Of a DNA stretch of 64,000 nucleotides, positions 17,963 to 27,341 are shown in pieces; within the stretch, counting starts at the first letter, position 1; each line of letters opens with the position of its first letter. The translations under genes and the position numbers were made by a program. Source of the DNA: Rhizobium sp. 2MFCol3.1 (GTDB taxonomy: Bacteria > Pseudomonadota > Alphaproteobacteria > Rhizobiales > Rhizobiaceae); NCBI RefSeq assembly GCF_000377565.1, contig NZ_KB898375.1, forward strand, positions 16,354 to 80,353. The letters run 5' to 3'. The notes beneath the pieces are model-generated. The model was given only the letters and a program-made list of their open reading frames with translations. It was not told the DNA's origin and searched no databases.

Positions 17963-19063
17963 ATGGCTTACGATCAGAAGCGCGTCGTAGACGCTATCCG
18001 GGCCTTCGAGGCCGGCGAAATCGTTGTGGTTGTCGATGACGATGGCCGCGAGAACGAAGGCGATCTCATCGTTGCCGCCGTCCACTGTACGCCGGAAAAG
18101 ATGGCCTTCATCGTGCGCCATACCTCGGGCATCGTCTGCACGCCGATGCCGAAGGAAGAAGCCAAGCGCCTCGGCCTCAACGCCATGGTCGCGGAAAACG
18201 ACAGCGCGCACACGACGGCCTTCACCGTCACCGTCGACTTCAAGCACGGCACGACGACGGGCATCTCCGCCGACGACCGCACGCTGACGGTGCGCAACCT
18301 CGCCAACCCGAATGTCGGCGCCTCCGACTTCGTGCGCCCCGGCCACATCTTCCCGCTGGTCGCCCGCGAGGGTGGCGTCCTGATGCGCTCGGGTCATACC
18401 GAGGCCGCAGTCGATCTCTGCAAGCTCGCCGGGCTGCCGCCGATCGGCGTGATCTGCGAGCTGGTCAACGACACCGGCAGCGTCATGCGCGGCCCGCAGG
18501 TATCGAGCTTTGCCGAAGAGCACGGCCTGAAACTGGTCTCCGTCGCCGACCTCATCGCCTATCGCCAGCGCAAGGAAACGCTGATCCAGCTGCAGGCGAG
18601 CTTCGATGTCGACACGCCGTTCGGCAAGGCCAAGGCCCACAGCTACTCCCTGCCGTGGGATCCGATGCAGCATCTCGCCGTCGTCTTCGGCGACATCCGC
18701 GATGGCATCGACATTCCAGTGCGCCTGCATACCGAAAGCGTCGTGGACGACCTGTTCGGCAAGCGCTCCGTCGATCACTACATGAAGAAGATCGCCGAGA
18801 AGGGCCGTGGCGTCATCGTCTATCTGCGCGAGGGTTCTGTTGGCGTCGGCCACCAGGACAACGGCCGCAAGGCTTTGGGCCAGGGCCGCGAAGCGCATGC
18901 GGAAGCGCAGAACCGTGAAAGCGAATGGCTGGAAATCGGTCTCGGCGCGCAGATCCTGAAGGATCTCGGCGTCACCTCGATCAAGCTACTGACCCGCAGC
19001 GAGCGCCACTATGTCGGCCTCGAAGGCTTCGGCATCAAGATCGCGGAGACAGAGATCGGCTAA
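17963..19063 (+). CDS. ribB: 3,4-dihydroxy-2-butanone 4-phosphate synthase with degenerate RibA-like domain (RibBX type)
   Basis: 366-aa protein. Residues 1-205 form the RibB domain that makes dihydroxybutanone phosphate from ribulose 5-phosphate for riboflavin: acidic DDDGRENEGDLI, HTSGIVCTPM, and GHTEAAVDLCKLAG are intact. The second half has the outline of GTP cyclohydrolase II but not its chemistry: the region that should hold the three zinc cysteines reads LHTESVVDDLFGKRSVDHY, with none left. This matches the ribBX arrangement described in Proteobacteria, in which the second domain is not a cyclohydrolase. A separate ribA should exist elsewhere in the genome. Confidence 0.92.
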   Translation: MAYDQKRVVDAIRAFEAGEIVVVVDDDGRENEGDLIVAAVHCTPEKMAFIVRHTSGIVCTPMPKEEAKRLGLNAMVAENDSAHTTAFTVTVDFKHGTTTGISADDRTLTVRNLANPNVGASDFVRPGHIFPLVAREGGVLMRSGHTEAAVDLCKLAGLPPIGVICELVNDTGSVMRGPQVSSFAEEHGLKLVSVADLIAYRQRKETLIQLQASFDVDTPFGKAKAHSYSLPWDPMQHLAVVFGDIRDGIDIPVRLHTESVVDDLFGKRSVDHYMKKIAEKGRGVIVYLREGSVGVGHQDNGRKALGQGREAHAEAQNRESEWLEIGLGAQILKDLGVTSIKLLTRSERHYVGLEGFGIKIAETEIG

Positions 19064-19080
19064 GGCCGGTGAGATGATCA

Positions 19081-19105
19081 GCCGGCGGGTAAGGCCCGCC
19101 GGTTT
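19081..19105 (+). terminator. Terminator after the ribB-type gene
   Basis: CCGGCGGG (19082-19089) pairs with CCCGCCGG (19095-19102), followed by TTTC. It lies between convergent genes. Confidence 0.6.
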
Positions 19106-19114
19106 CGACCTTCG

Positions 19115-19468
19115 TCAGGCGGCGATGCGCTTGAAGCGGGTCCTGACGTTCTGCATGTAATATTTGCCCGGCGATTCAGACGTGACCATGGCGATGACAT
19201 GAGCTTCGGCCACGCCTTCGAACATGCGCTCCTCGCCATTGTTCAGGCAGACGCGCAACCTGCCGTCTTCCTGGCTGAAATAGACCGCGTCGATCAGGGC
19301 GGACTTGACGGTGACGGGTTTCATCCGCGCACGCTGCTCGCTCAACGAAACGATCGAACCTGTCGCCGCGGCGCGGGCGTCGCGACGGTTACGCATCAGT
19401 GCTCTGACCCTGCGGGCGAGGCTGTTCCATGCCGTCCATGCGGCGTATCTGATCGCTCGTGTTTTCAT
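19115..19468 (-). CDS. KTSC domain protein
   Basis: 117-aa protein with a basic N-terminal half (residues 1-50, many Arg) and a C-terminal KTSC-like domain: SALIDAVYFSQEDGRLRVC, NNGEERMFEGVAEAHV and SPGKYYMQNVRTRFK. KTSC domains are small modules found alone or fused to lysyl-tRNA-synthetase-like and other enzymes, of unclear function, possibly RNA- or peptide-binding. The basic leader is unusual and could be a membrane-proximal or nucleic-acid-binding extension. It converges with the ribB-type gene. Confidence 0.72.
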   Translation of the reverse strand: MKTRAIRYAAWTAWNSLARRVRALMRNRRDARAAATGSIVSLSEQRARMKPVTVKSALIDAVYFSQEDGRLRVCLNNGEERMFEGVAEAHVIAMVTSESPGKYYMQNVRTRFKRIAA

Positions 19469-19585
19469 GCTGTAATCGTAGGCGAACGGTCCTTAAGAAG
19501 TTCGCGAAGAAGCATGGTAAACCCCCGTCAAGATTAACAGGCGGTAATCATCTAAAATGCGAACTATCTCAACGATGACAATCGC

Positions 19586-20776
19586 TTAGCCGCGCCAACC
19601 TTCCAGCATCTCGACCCGCTCGACACCGGCGAAGCGGGCGACGCGATCAAGCTCGGCGGCGAGCTTTTCAAGGCGACCGGCGGAGGGCTTTACGCCCGGC
19701 TCCAGCCACAGGCGCTTGACGTCGAGCGAGCCCTTCTTGCGGTCCGCCTTCATGTCGATGCGGCCGATCAGGCGATCGCCTTCCAAAAGCGGAAAAATGT
19801 AATAGCCATATTCGCGCTTGGGCTCGGGCACGAAGATCTCGATGCGATAGAAGAAGCCGAAGAGGCGTTCGGTGCGGTTGCGATCACGAATCATCGGATC
19901 GAAGGGGCTCAGCACGCGGATGCGCGGTGGTGCGGCGGGATAATCGTCGAGCGTATCGAGGAAATCCGTAAACGCCCATGAGGGGCGCGGCTTGCCGCCT
20001 AGCGACGGCTCGATCAGTATCTCGGTCAGTTCATCACGATGGGCGGTGACCCAGCCCTTGGCCTCATCGGGCGAGACCAGCGCCCAGAAGGCCGCTATCT
20101 CGCCATGGGTGGCAAAGCCCAGCCTCGTCAGCGCGCTGCGGCAGGCCCAGTCCACGAATTCCTCACGGCTGACCTCGGGCTCATGGAACTCGGCCGGGAT
20201 GACGCGCTCGACCAGATCATAGACCTTCTGGAAATTCGAGCGGCCCGAGATGGCGAACTTGCCGGTGCGCCAGAAATATTCGAGCGCCGTCTTGTTGGGA
20301 TGCCAGTTCCACCAGCCGCCGGAGACGTGGCCGTCGGCCTTGATCTCGCGCGCCATGATGGCGCCGTCGCGGCTCACCCGCTCGTAGGTCTCGTCGAAGG
20401 CATCCTCGAAGCCCTCGCCGCGCCATTTGCGCCAGCGATCCACCAGGACTTCCTCCTCCCGCCGGAACTTGTGCTTCCAATAGCGGAAGTAGCTGCTCGG
20501 CAGGATGGAGGCGTCGTGCGTCCAGTGCTCGAACAGCGCGCCGTCCTTTTCGAGCAGCGCCGTCAGGTGCTCGCGCTTGTAGGTCTGGTTGCGCGAGAAA
20601 AGGATCTGGTGATGGGCGCGCTCCACCCACTGGATGCTGTCGATCTGCACGAAGCCGAGATCGTGGATCAGCTGCAGCAGGCCGGATTTGGTGAGCACGC
20701 GATTGGGCGGAGCGCTCAGGCCCTGCTTGGCCAGAAAGATGCGGCGGGCGTCGGCATTGGAGATCAGCTTCGTCAT
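19586..20776 (-). CDS. YcaQ/AlkX-like winged-helix DNA glycosylase
   Basis: 396-aa protein of the HTH_42 family that includes E. coli YcaQ, a glycosylase that unhooks interstrand crosslinks and bulky alkylated bases. The family opening LISNADARRIFLAKQGL is followed by GFVQIDSIQWVERAHHQILFSR; QID here fits the Q-x-D catalytic motif of the AlkX group. Further blocks are LFEHWTHDASILP and RVLSPFDPMIRDRNRTERLFGF. ATG 20776 is preferred because homologues begin there; the upstream GTG at 20812 is in frame. Monocistronic, divergent from bioM. Confidence 0.88.
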   Translation of the reverse strand: MTKLISNADARRIFLAKQGLSAPPNRVLTKSGLLQLIHDLGFVQIDSIQWVERAHHQILFSRNQTYKREHLTALLEKDGALFEHWTHDASILPSSYFRYWKHKFRREEEVLVDRWRKWRGEGFEDAFDETYERVSRDGAIMAREIKADGHVSGGWWNWHPNKTALEYFWRTGKFAISGRSNFQKVYDLVERVIPAEFHEPEVSREEFVDWACRSALTRLGFATHGEIAAFWALVSPDEAKGWVTAHRDELTEILIEPSLGGKPRPSWAFTDFLDTLDDYPAAPPRIRVLSPFDPMIRDRNRTERLFGFFYRIEIFVPEPKREYGYYIFPLLEGDRLIGRIDMKADRKKGSLDVKRLWLEPGVKPSAGRLEKLAAELDRVARFAGVERVEMLEGWRG

Positions 20777-20924
20777 GGCAGCGATGATAATCCGGAAAAT
20801 GTTCCTAGCCACCCGAATATGGCGGGTTCGGGCGAGGATGCAATGGGGTCAGGTCGCGTCGCGTTTTGATCTTCCCTCCGGCCGCATTCATTTATAGAAC
20901 GGCGCTTCACCTCAGGGGGACGCA

Positions 20925-21599
20925 GTGAATATCCGTTTCGAAAGCGCCGGCGTCAGCTACGGGTCGCGGACTGCGCTGCAGCCGCTGACGCTCGAGCTCA
21001 CCGAAAAGCGCATCGCCATCATCGGGCTGAACGGCTCCGGCAAAACGACCTTCGCGCGGCTGATCAACGGCCTGACCAAGCCGACGTCCGGCCGCGTCAT
21101 CGTCAACGGGCGCGACACATCGGATGAGAAGGCAGCGCTCGGCGATGTCGGCTTCATCTTCCAATCGCCGCAGAACCAGATCATCCTGCCTGTCGTGCGA
21201 GATGATATCGCCTTCGGGCTGAAGAGCCGCGGACTTGCGAAGGCCGCGATCGAGGCCAGGGTGGCCGAGGTGCTCGACCGCTTCAATGCCGGGCATCTGG
21301 CCGAGCGGCGCGCGCACGAGCTCTCCGGCGGCGAACTGCAGATGGCGGCGCTCTGCTCGGTGCTCGCTACCGGTCCCGATATTCTCATTCTCGACGAGCC
21401 GACCAACCAGCTCGATCTGCGCAACCGCGGCCTCGTGCAGGGGCTGATCGAGAGCCTGCACGAGAGCGCCATCGTCATCACCCACGATCTGGAGCTGATC
21501 GCCGATTATCCGCGCGTGCTAGTGTTTCACCAGGGGCAACTGGCAGCCGATGCGCCGGCCGCCGAGGCGATCCCCCGCTACCGGGAGCTCGCGGCCTGA
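20925..21599 (+). CDS. bioM: Biotin ECF transporter ATPase BioM
   Basis: 224-aa ABC ATPase of the biotin energy-coupling-factor importer. Walker A (GLNGSGKTTFAR, about residue 37), Q-loop (FQSPQNQIILP), signature LSGGELQMAA and Walker B (ILILDEPTNQLD) are intact. GTG start with a GGGGGA stretch upstream. It is the first gene of bioMNY; its stop overlaps the bioN start by one base. Upstream, TTATAGAA (20892-20899) resembles half of the BioR repressor box of alphaproteobacteria, but the match is incomplete, so regulation by BioR is only a possibility. Confidence 0.93.
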   Translation: MNIRFESAGVSYGSRTALQPLTLELTEKRIAIIGLNGSGKTTFARLINGLTKPTSGRVIVNGRDTSDEKAALGDVGFIFQSPQNQIILPVVRDDIAFGLKSRGLAKAAIEARVAEVLDRFNAGHLAERRAHELSGGELQMAALCSVLATGPDILILDEPTNQLDLRNRGLVQGLIESLHESAIVITHDLELIADYPRVLVFHQGQLAADAPAAEAIPRYRELAA

Positions 21600-22207
21600 T
21601 GCAATCGCTCTATGTCGAGGGCAATAGCCGGCTGCACCTGATCTCGGCGCGGGTGAAGCTCATCGTGCTCGCCGTGCTCGGCATCGCGCTGTTTGCCACC
21701 GCCAACATCGCGCTGCTCGGCTTTGCCGTCGTCGCCACCGGCGCCGTCTACTTCGGCATCGGCATGCCGGTTCGTGCTGCCCTTGCGCGCTTGAAGCCGA
21801 TCCTTCTCACCATTCTGATCGTCGCCGTCTTCAGCCTCGCTTTCAATCCATGGCATGGCGCCGTCGTCGCGCTGCTTCGGCTGACGGCGCTGATGCTGTT
21901 TGCCGCGAGCGTCACCGCGACAACCACGATTGCCGCCTTCATGGAGGAGATCACGCTGGCCGCCCGGCCGCTGGAGCGGCTTGGCCTCGTACGAGCCGAC
22001 GATGTCGGGCTTGCCGTCGGGCTGGTGGTGCGCTTCGTGCCTGAAATCATCGGCCGTTACCACGCGATTGCCGAGGCGCACCATGCGCGCGGGCTGAAGG
22101 TGCGGCCGGCGACCGTGCTGGTGCCGTTGATCATCCTGACGCTGAAGGATGCTGATAACATCGCGGCTGCGATTGACGCGCGCGGTATTCGGCGGCATGT
22201 GATTTAG
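21599..22207 (+). CDS. bioN: Biotin ECF transporter transmembrane protein BioN
   Basis: 202-aa EcfT-type membrane protein that couples the BioM ATPase to the BioY biotin-binding subunit. Four or five hydrophobic segments lie between residues 18 and 110, followed by the coupling helix motif with Ala-Arg-Gly, here HHARGLKVRP near residue 162. It begins on the last base of the bioM stop codon (TGATG), a sign of translational coupling. Length is typical for BioN. Confidence 0.92.
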   Translation: MQSLYVEGNSRLHLISARVKLIVLAVLGIALFATANIALLGFAVVATGAVYFGIGMPVRAALARLKPILLTILIVAVFSLAFNPWHGAVVALLRLTALMLFAASVTATTTIAAFMEEITLAARPLERLGLVRADDVGLAVGLVVRFVPEIIGRYHAIAEAHHARGLKVRPATVLVPLIILTLKDADNIAAAIDARGIRRHVI

Positions 22208-22231
22208 CACCTATTGAACCACGGAGCCATC

Positions 22232-22795
22232 ATGAGCACCCGAGACCTCGTTCTGTCCGCCCTGTTTGCCGCCATCATCGTCGCGCTCGGCATTCTGCCG
22301 CCGATCACGCTCGGCTTCATTCCGGTGCCGATCACGGCGCAGTCGCTCGGCGTGATGATGGCCGGCGTGGTGCTCGGCGCCCGGCGCGGCACGGTGGCGG
22401 TGCTGATCGTGCTTGTGCTTGTGGCGATCGGCCTGCCTGTTCTCTCCGGTGGTCGCGGGGGGCTCGCGGCTTTCGCGGCACCCACCACCGGCTTTCTGAT
22501 CGGCTGGGTCTTCGCCGCCTTCACGACCGGCTATATCAGCGAGCGGCTGGTGAAGCACGGCCAGGCGGCCGGCATGCAGCTGACCGGCTTCTTCTTCGCG
22601 GCGATGATGGGCGGGATCGTCGTGCTCTACGCCTTCGGCATCGTCTATCTCGCCTTTGCCGCGCAGATCGGCCTCAAGGCCGCGTTTACCGGCTCGATGG
22701 CCTTCATTCCCGGCGATGTGATCAAGGCCTTCGTTGCGGCGCTGGTCGGCCGCGCGGTCATGGCCGGCTATCCGCTGCTGCCCGTCAAGAACTAA
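22232..22795 (+). CDS. bioY: Biotin ECF transporter substrate-binding subunit BioY
   Basis: 187-aa membrane S-component that binds biotin. Six predicted membrane segments; the BioY-typical block FIPVPITAQSLGVMMAGVVL occurs near residues 28-48 and GRGGLAAFAAPTTGFLIGW near 75-95. ATG 22232 is chosen because GGAG lies five bases upstream; the in-frame ATG at 22214 has no RBS. Last gene of bioMNY, ending two bases from the convergent thioesterase gene. Confidence 0.94.
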   Translation: MSTRDLVLSALFAAIIVALGILPPITLGFIPVPITAQSLGVMMAGVVLGARRGTVAVLIVLVLVAIGLPVLSGGRGGLAAFAAPTTGFLIGWVFAAFTTGYISERLVKHGQAAGMQLTGFFFAAMMGGIVVLYAFGIVYLAFAAQIGLKAAFTGSMAFIPGDVIKAFVAALVGRAVMAGYPLLPVKN

Positions 22796-22797
22796 AG

Positions 22798-23199
22798 CTA
22801 GTTCATGAAACCGTAGAGCCAGTCCCGCGTCACTTCAGGCAGCGGGACCGGTGCCTTGTCCTCGCGCGTCTGCGCCTGCCAGACGATCTCGACCTCGGCG
22901 GCGCGCTCATCGCCTGTGTCCACCGCAATGATGAAGCCGACGGAACGCACGCCGATCTTGTCGACGGCGGTGGTAAACAACACCATTTCGTCATAGCGCA
23001 GTGGCCGATGCAGGATGCAGGTGATCTTGCTCGCCACATAGAGCGGCTCGTCCGCCAAGTCAGGTCGCTCGGACCAGAATTTCGCCAGCGCAGATTCGGC
23101 ATAGGAGATGTAGGAGCCGAGGAACATCTGGCCGTTCATGTCCACATCGCGGAACGGCACGTGGATCTGCACAATGTTGGAGCGCATCGCAGCATTCAT
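22798..23199 (-). CDS. Acyl-CoA thioesterase, hotdog fold (4-hydroxybenzoyl-CoA thioesterase type)
   Basis: 133-aa single hotdog domain. The catalytic segment FRDVDMNGQMFLGSYISYAESA (residues 15-36) carries the Asp that acts as nucleophile or base in this family, in the position of the D-x-x-G-H-V/N motif. It would hydrolyse an acyl- or aroyl-CoA thioester; the substrate is not deducible. Single gene; its 3' end meets bioY with two bases between stops, so there is no room for a terminator. Confidence 0.85.
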   Translation of the reverse strand: MNAAMRSNIVQIHVPFRDVDMNGQMFLGSYISYAESALAKFWSERPDLADEPLYVASKITCILHRPLRYDEMVLFTTAVDKIGVRSVGFIIAVDTGDERAAEVEIVWQAQTREDKAPVPLPEVTRDWLYGFMN

Positions 23200-23413
23200 C
23201 GATTTCCCCCAGTCTCAGCCTTTGCTATTGCGCAATTCCGGACGCAAAACCGCGCTGCACTTTTGCTGGAATTGCTTTAGTCCCCAAGAATAATCGCCTG
23301 CTAATATTATGTAAATGAAGGCGAAAGGCGTATGACAGCGCACGATTGTTGAAATCGCGAGCCCCTACCCCATCTGCTGTGGAACATGACGAGGCAGGCA
23401 AATAGAGTGATTT
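23200..23413. other. Gene-free stretch upstream of the palindromic element
   Basis: 214 bp carrying the promoter region of the minus-strand thioesterase gene and, presumably, a promoter for the deacetylase gene. It is somewhat AT-rich around 23285-23320. No further structure recognised. Confidence 0.35.
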
Positions 23414-23706
23414 AGAGCCTTTCCTGGTTAGCTTGAAGCATTCTGCCGGAGCAGGTTTTCGTCAGGGCAAAGGCGATTGGCGAAGGGCATACCCCAGGTA
23501 CGGTCGAGCAGATCGCCTTTGATCCTGGCGGAAAGATGCCCGGCCCTAGCTGGTTTGCGAAGCAAACCACCGGGGTTGGCTGAAACGGGCCGCCTGATCG
23601 TCCGGCCGGCTTGGCCGTATGCTTGGGCTACGACGCGCGCCGGCCGGACGATCATTCGACTCCGTTTGAGCCAACAGAATGCTTCAATCTAACCAGGAAA
23701 GGCTCT
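23414..23706. repeat. 293-bp branched palindromic element with 32-nt terminal inverted repeats
   Basis: The outer arms, 23414-23445 and 23675-23706, are inverted copies differing at one base of 32 (arm begins AGAGCCTTTCCTGGTTAG). Inside are three further perfect inverted repeats that do not overlap: CAAAGGCGAT/ATCGCCTTTG (23468-23477 and 23512-23521), TGGTTTGC/GCAAACCA (23551-23569), and a 15-bp GATCGTCCGGCCGGC pair (23596-23610 and 23639-23653). The whole can fold as a four-way structure. Open frames inside are not credible genes. It may be a MITE-like repeat or a structured RNA. The right arm contains AGGAAAGG, the ribosome-binding site of the gene starting at 23708. Confidence 0.8.
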
Positions 23707-23707
23707 T

Positions 23708-24643
<936 letters not shown>

Positions 24644-24645
24644 GC

Positions 24646-24897
24646 ATGTCCGACAACGCCAAGCCGGAGGTTTCCGGCCTCTCTTTCGAAAAGGCGGTCG
24701 CCGAACTCGAAAGCATAGTCGCCCGGCTGGAACGCGGCGACGTGGCGCTGGACGAGTCCATCGAGATCTACGAGCGCGGCGAAGCGCTGAAAAAGCATTG
24801 CGAGACGCTGCTCTCGGCCGCTGAAAACCGGATCGAGAAGATCAGGCTCGATCGCGCGGGCAAGCCGCAGGGCGTGGAGCCCTTGGACGGGGCCTAA
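24646..24897 (+). CDS. xseB: Exodeoxyribonuclease VII small subunit
   Basis: 83-aa small subunit of exonuclease VII, which degrades single-stranded DNA with XseA. The diagnostic sequence is complete: LSFEKAVAELESIVARLERGD, LDESIEIYERGEALKKHCE, and ENRIEKIRL. It follows the deacetylase stop by two bases. In many alphaproteobacteria xseB is followed directly by dxs; here 4.2 kb of other genes lie between them. Confidence 0.95.
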   Translation: MSDNAKPEVSGLSFEKAVAELESIVARLERGDVALDESIEIYERGEALKKHCETLLSAAENRIEKIRLDRAGKPQGVEPLDGA

Positions 24898-24928
24898 GTG
24901 GTTCGCCCCGTCCGATTGCGAACCAGCC

Positions 24929-25420
24929 TTATTTGTCGAGGCTGAGCATCACGTAGGCTTCGCCACCTCGCCTGTCGTGCTGGAAGATAAAGCGTTTTCC
25001 CTTGATCGTCGCGACGAAAGGCTTGCCTGCCTTAGCGTCTTTCGGCACCTCCGCACCGGAAGCCTCGATCACACGAAGGAACTGTGGATGCAGCGTCGGG
25101 TCCGAGCGATTTTCGCTGGTGACCGCGCATTCCCTCTTGGGCTTGATCTGAACGGACATCGAGTGGTCGTCGGTCATGCCGCCGAACTGCTGTTCGGCGT
25201 CCTTTACGCCATAGCGCTTCGCCTTGGCCGCCGCGGTGGCGAATGTGGGCGCCGATGCAAGGCAGACATCCTTGAACGCGGCAACGGCGATGTCATTACC
25301 CTTGCTGCTCTTTGGCGCGGCTGACGCGGTTTGCGGCACGATCAGGCAAGCTGAGAGAGCCAATGCGACGCCGAACTGTGCGGCGCGACGGGAAATGCGG
25401 TCTGTGGGGATCGTCTTCAT
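24929..25420 (-). CDS. Exported protein of unknown function, 163 aa
   Basis: I do not recognise the family. It has a signal peptide (ALALSACLIVPQTASA, cleavage about residue 35) and a 125-residue mature domain containing two Cys (VCLAS, ECAVTS) that could form a disulfide. It ends FIFQHDRRGGEAYVMLSLDK, a beta-rich tail. The gene begins four bases after the stop of the lipoprotein gene at 25425, so the two form an operon and may work together in the envelope. Confidence 0.75.
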   Translation of the reverse strand: MKTIPTDRISRRAAQFGVALALSACLIVPQTASAAPKSSKGNDIAVAAFKDVCLASAPTFATAAAKAKRYGVKDAEQQFGGMTDDHSMSVQIKPKRECAVTSENRSDPTLHPQFLRVIEASGAEVPKDAKAGKPFVATIKGKRFIFQHDRRGGEAYVMLSLDK

Positions 25421-25424
25421 AGAT

Positions 25425-26222
25425 TTACTTTGCCTTGGCCTTCGATGTTATGCTCGACAACAGCAGTTCGTAATCTGCCGTGAACTTCGTGTAGGTGATG
25501 CGGGAATAGATTTCCGGAACGTTCAACCGGATTGCATCCTTGAATGTCTGCGGTGCCTGAGACCCGACAAGGCGGCCCCGCGCGGCACCGGAGAAGAACC
25601 CGCCGCTGCTCATTTGGACAATGTCGATCACGCCGGCATCGACGATCTGCCCCTTGCCGATCGTGATCGTATTGTCGCCAAGCAGCGTGTACTGTGGCTC
25701 CTTCCCCTGAACTCCCCAAAACCCGGCATTGCCTGTCCCCATGGATGCGATGCTGTTGCCGTTCTGACAGGTGATCATGGTCACGGCATAGCGGCCCGGC
25801 TCGATCGGGCGGAAGGACGTGCGGATATCGCGTACGCCATTCTCCTTGATCAGCGCCGGCACGTTCAGCGTCAGCATTTGCGCGGTCGTCTTGGCAAGAT
25901 TCTTGATGATCGCGTCGCCACCATAAAGCCCGTTGGGCTGCCCGATTTCGGTAAATGGCCCCGAGCCGATCTTGCCGTCGACGACTTTCTGCAGGCGGAC
26001 GGTGCCGCGCACGCAATAGCTGCCATTGAGCGAAACGCGCACGACGGCAGCGGCGCCCTTGTCCGCAACCATGGCATCCGCCTGCCTGGCGGCATCCTTG
26101 CCGTCGGCGCCCATTTTTGTTGAGTTTGGATTGGTGGCGCAGGAGGCCAAGGTGGCGAATGCGGCCAGAAGAGCGGCGCTTTTCGCCAGCTTTCCGAGCC
26201 GCCCATGTTTCTTATACTGCAT
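25425..26222 (-). CDS. Lipoprotein of unknown function, 265 aa
   Basis: Predicted lipoprotein: basic N-terminus (MQYKKHGRLGKLAKSA), hydrophobic core and lipobox LASC at about residues 25-28. The mature part has beta-strand-rich segments with repeated Gly (VRVSLNGSYCVRGTVRLQKV, RPIEPGRYAVTMITCQNG) and a Gly-rich FFSGAARGRLVG near residue 215. No known family recognised. The start is uncertain: ATG 26222 gives a clean signal, and a TTG-ATG pair at 26267/26264 is possible. First gene of a two-gene operon with the exported protein at 24929. Confidence 0.75.
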   Translation of the reverse strand: MQYKKHGRLGKLAKSAALLAAFATLASCATNPNSTKMGADGKDAARQADAMVADKGAAAVVRVSLNGSYCVRGTVRLQKVVDGKIGSGPFTEIGQPNGLYGGDAIIKNLAKTTAQMLTLNVPALIKENGVRDIRTSFRPIEPGRYAVTMITCQNGNSIASMGTGNAGFWGVQGKEPQYTLLGDNTITIGKGQIVDAGVIDIVQMSSGGFFSGAARGRLVGSQAPQTFKDAIRLNVPEIYSRITYTKFTADYELLLSSITSKAKAK

Positions 26223-26495
26223 GTACGAATGGCTTTCAGATTTAAATGCGCCCCTTGGTTGCATCAATCCCGGAATGAGACAAGGTCACACCAACGCCAG
26301 CGAGCGGCGAAGTGCGCGTGCGGTAAAACCGCCGTTAATGGCCACAGCGAGATTGTAACTTTTGGATCCCGTCACCATTCAAAGCTTCAGGTCTGACCGC
26401 CGATTGGCAAAGCGCTGCCCTCCCCCATCAAACCCCTTGGCCATCCGTCAAATGGCGGTCTATCATCCCCGAAACACCAGAGGGGACGAGACGGC

Positions 26496-27263
26496 ATGAC
26501 GGACAGGTTGAAGGGCAAGATCGCGATTATCTCGGGCGGAGCGACCGGCATGGGCGGAGCGGCGTCGCGGTTGTTTGCGGCGGAGGGCGCGAAGGTCGCG
26601 ATCATCGATCGCAATGGCGAGGCGGCGGCTGAGACGGTGCGTGACATCCGCGCAGCAGGTGGCGAGGCCGATTTCTGGACGGCGGATGTGTCCGACGAGA
26701 CGGCGGTGAACACAGCCGTAGCGGACATCGAGGCGCGCTACGGCGCGGTGACCGTGCTCTTCAACCATGCCGGCACGATCGTCATCAAGCCGTTCCTTGA
26801 GACGACGCTTGAGGAGTGGGACTGGCTGCATGCCGTCAACGTGCGCTCGATGTTCCTGATGACCAAGGCGGTGCTGCCGAAGATGATTGCGGCAGGTGGC
26901 GGCTCGATCGTCTGCACCTCGTCGATCTCGGCTGTCGCCGCGACGCCGATGGAGGTGCTCTACGACACGACCAAGGGGGCCGTGCACATGTTCGCGCGTG
27001 CCATCGCCGTCGAGTTCCGCGACCGCAACATCCGCTGCAACGCAGTCTGCCCCGGCTTCATCCGCACGCCACACGGCCTTCGTGAGGTGGCCGACCTGCA
27101 AAAACTCGGCGTCGACGTCTCGGATGCCGCGATCGCCGCGCAGCAGGGACGGATCGGCGAGCCGGAGGATGTGGCGCGGGCGGCACTTTATTTGGCGAGC
27201 GATGAGTCGAGCTTCGTCAACGGCGCGCATCTGTTCGTCGATAACGGGTTTACGGCGATGTGA
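26496..27263 (+). CDS. SDR family NAD(P)-dependent oxidoreductase
   Basis: 255-aa classical short-chain dehydrogenase/reductase. Cofactor-binding GGATGMGGAASRLF (TGxxxGxG type, with Ser/Thr replaced by Gly at the first position), Asp-containing DVSDETAV, and FNHAG in place of NNAG. The catalytic triad is Ser in CTSSISAV, then YDTTK (Y-x3-K) at about residues 155-159. It ends in the typical NGAHLFVDNGFTAM. The substrate is unknown. The RBS is GGGGA upstream of ATG 26496. It is probably separate from the HepT/MntA pair 79 bp downstream. Confidence 0.9.
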   Translation: MTDRLKGKIAIISGGATGMGGAASRLFAAEGAKVAIIDRNGEAAAETVRDIRAAGGEADFWTADVSDETAVNTAVADIEARYGAVTVLFNHAGTIVIKPFLETTLEEWDWLHAVNVRSMFLMTKAVLPKMIAAGGGSIVCTSSISAVAATPMEVLYDTTKGAVHMFARAIAVEFRDRNIRCNAVCPGFIRTPHGLREVADLQKLGVDVSDAAIAAQQGRIGEPEDVARAALYLASDESSFVNGAHLFVDNGFTAM

Positions 27264-27341
27264 TTGCTGGGGCGGCGGCGCTTGATGGGCGGCCGGTGGC
27301 TGCGTCTCGACCAAGTCGCAGAGGTCGATTATATTGGCGAC

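Noticed and set aside
23428..23692. Two overlapping frames of 70-75 codons inside the palindromic element
   Set aside because: They lie on opposite strands of a structured repeat, without RBS or recognisable protein sequence; they seem to be by-products of the inverted repeats.
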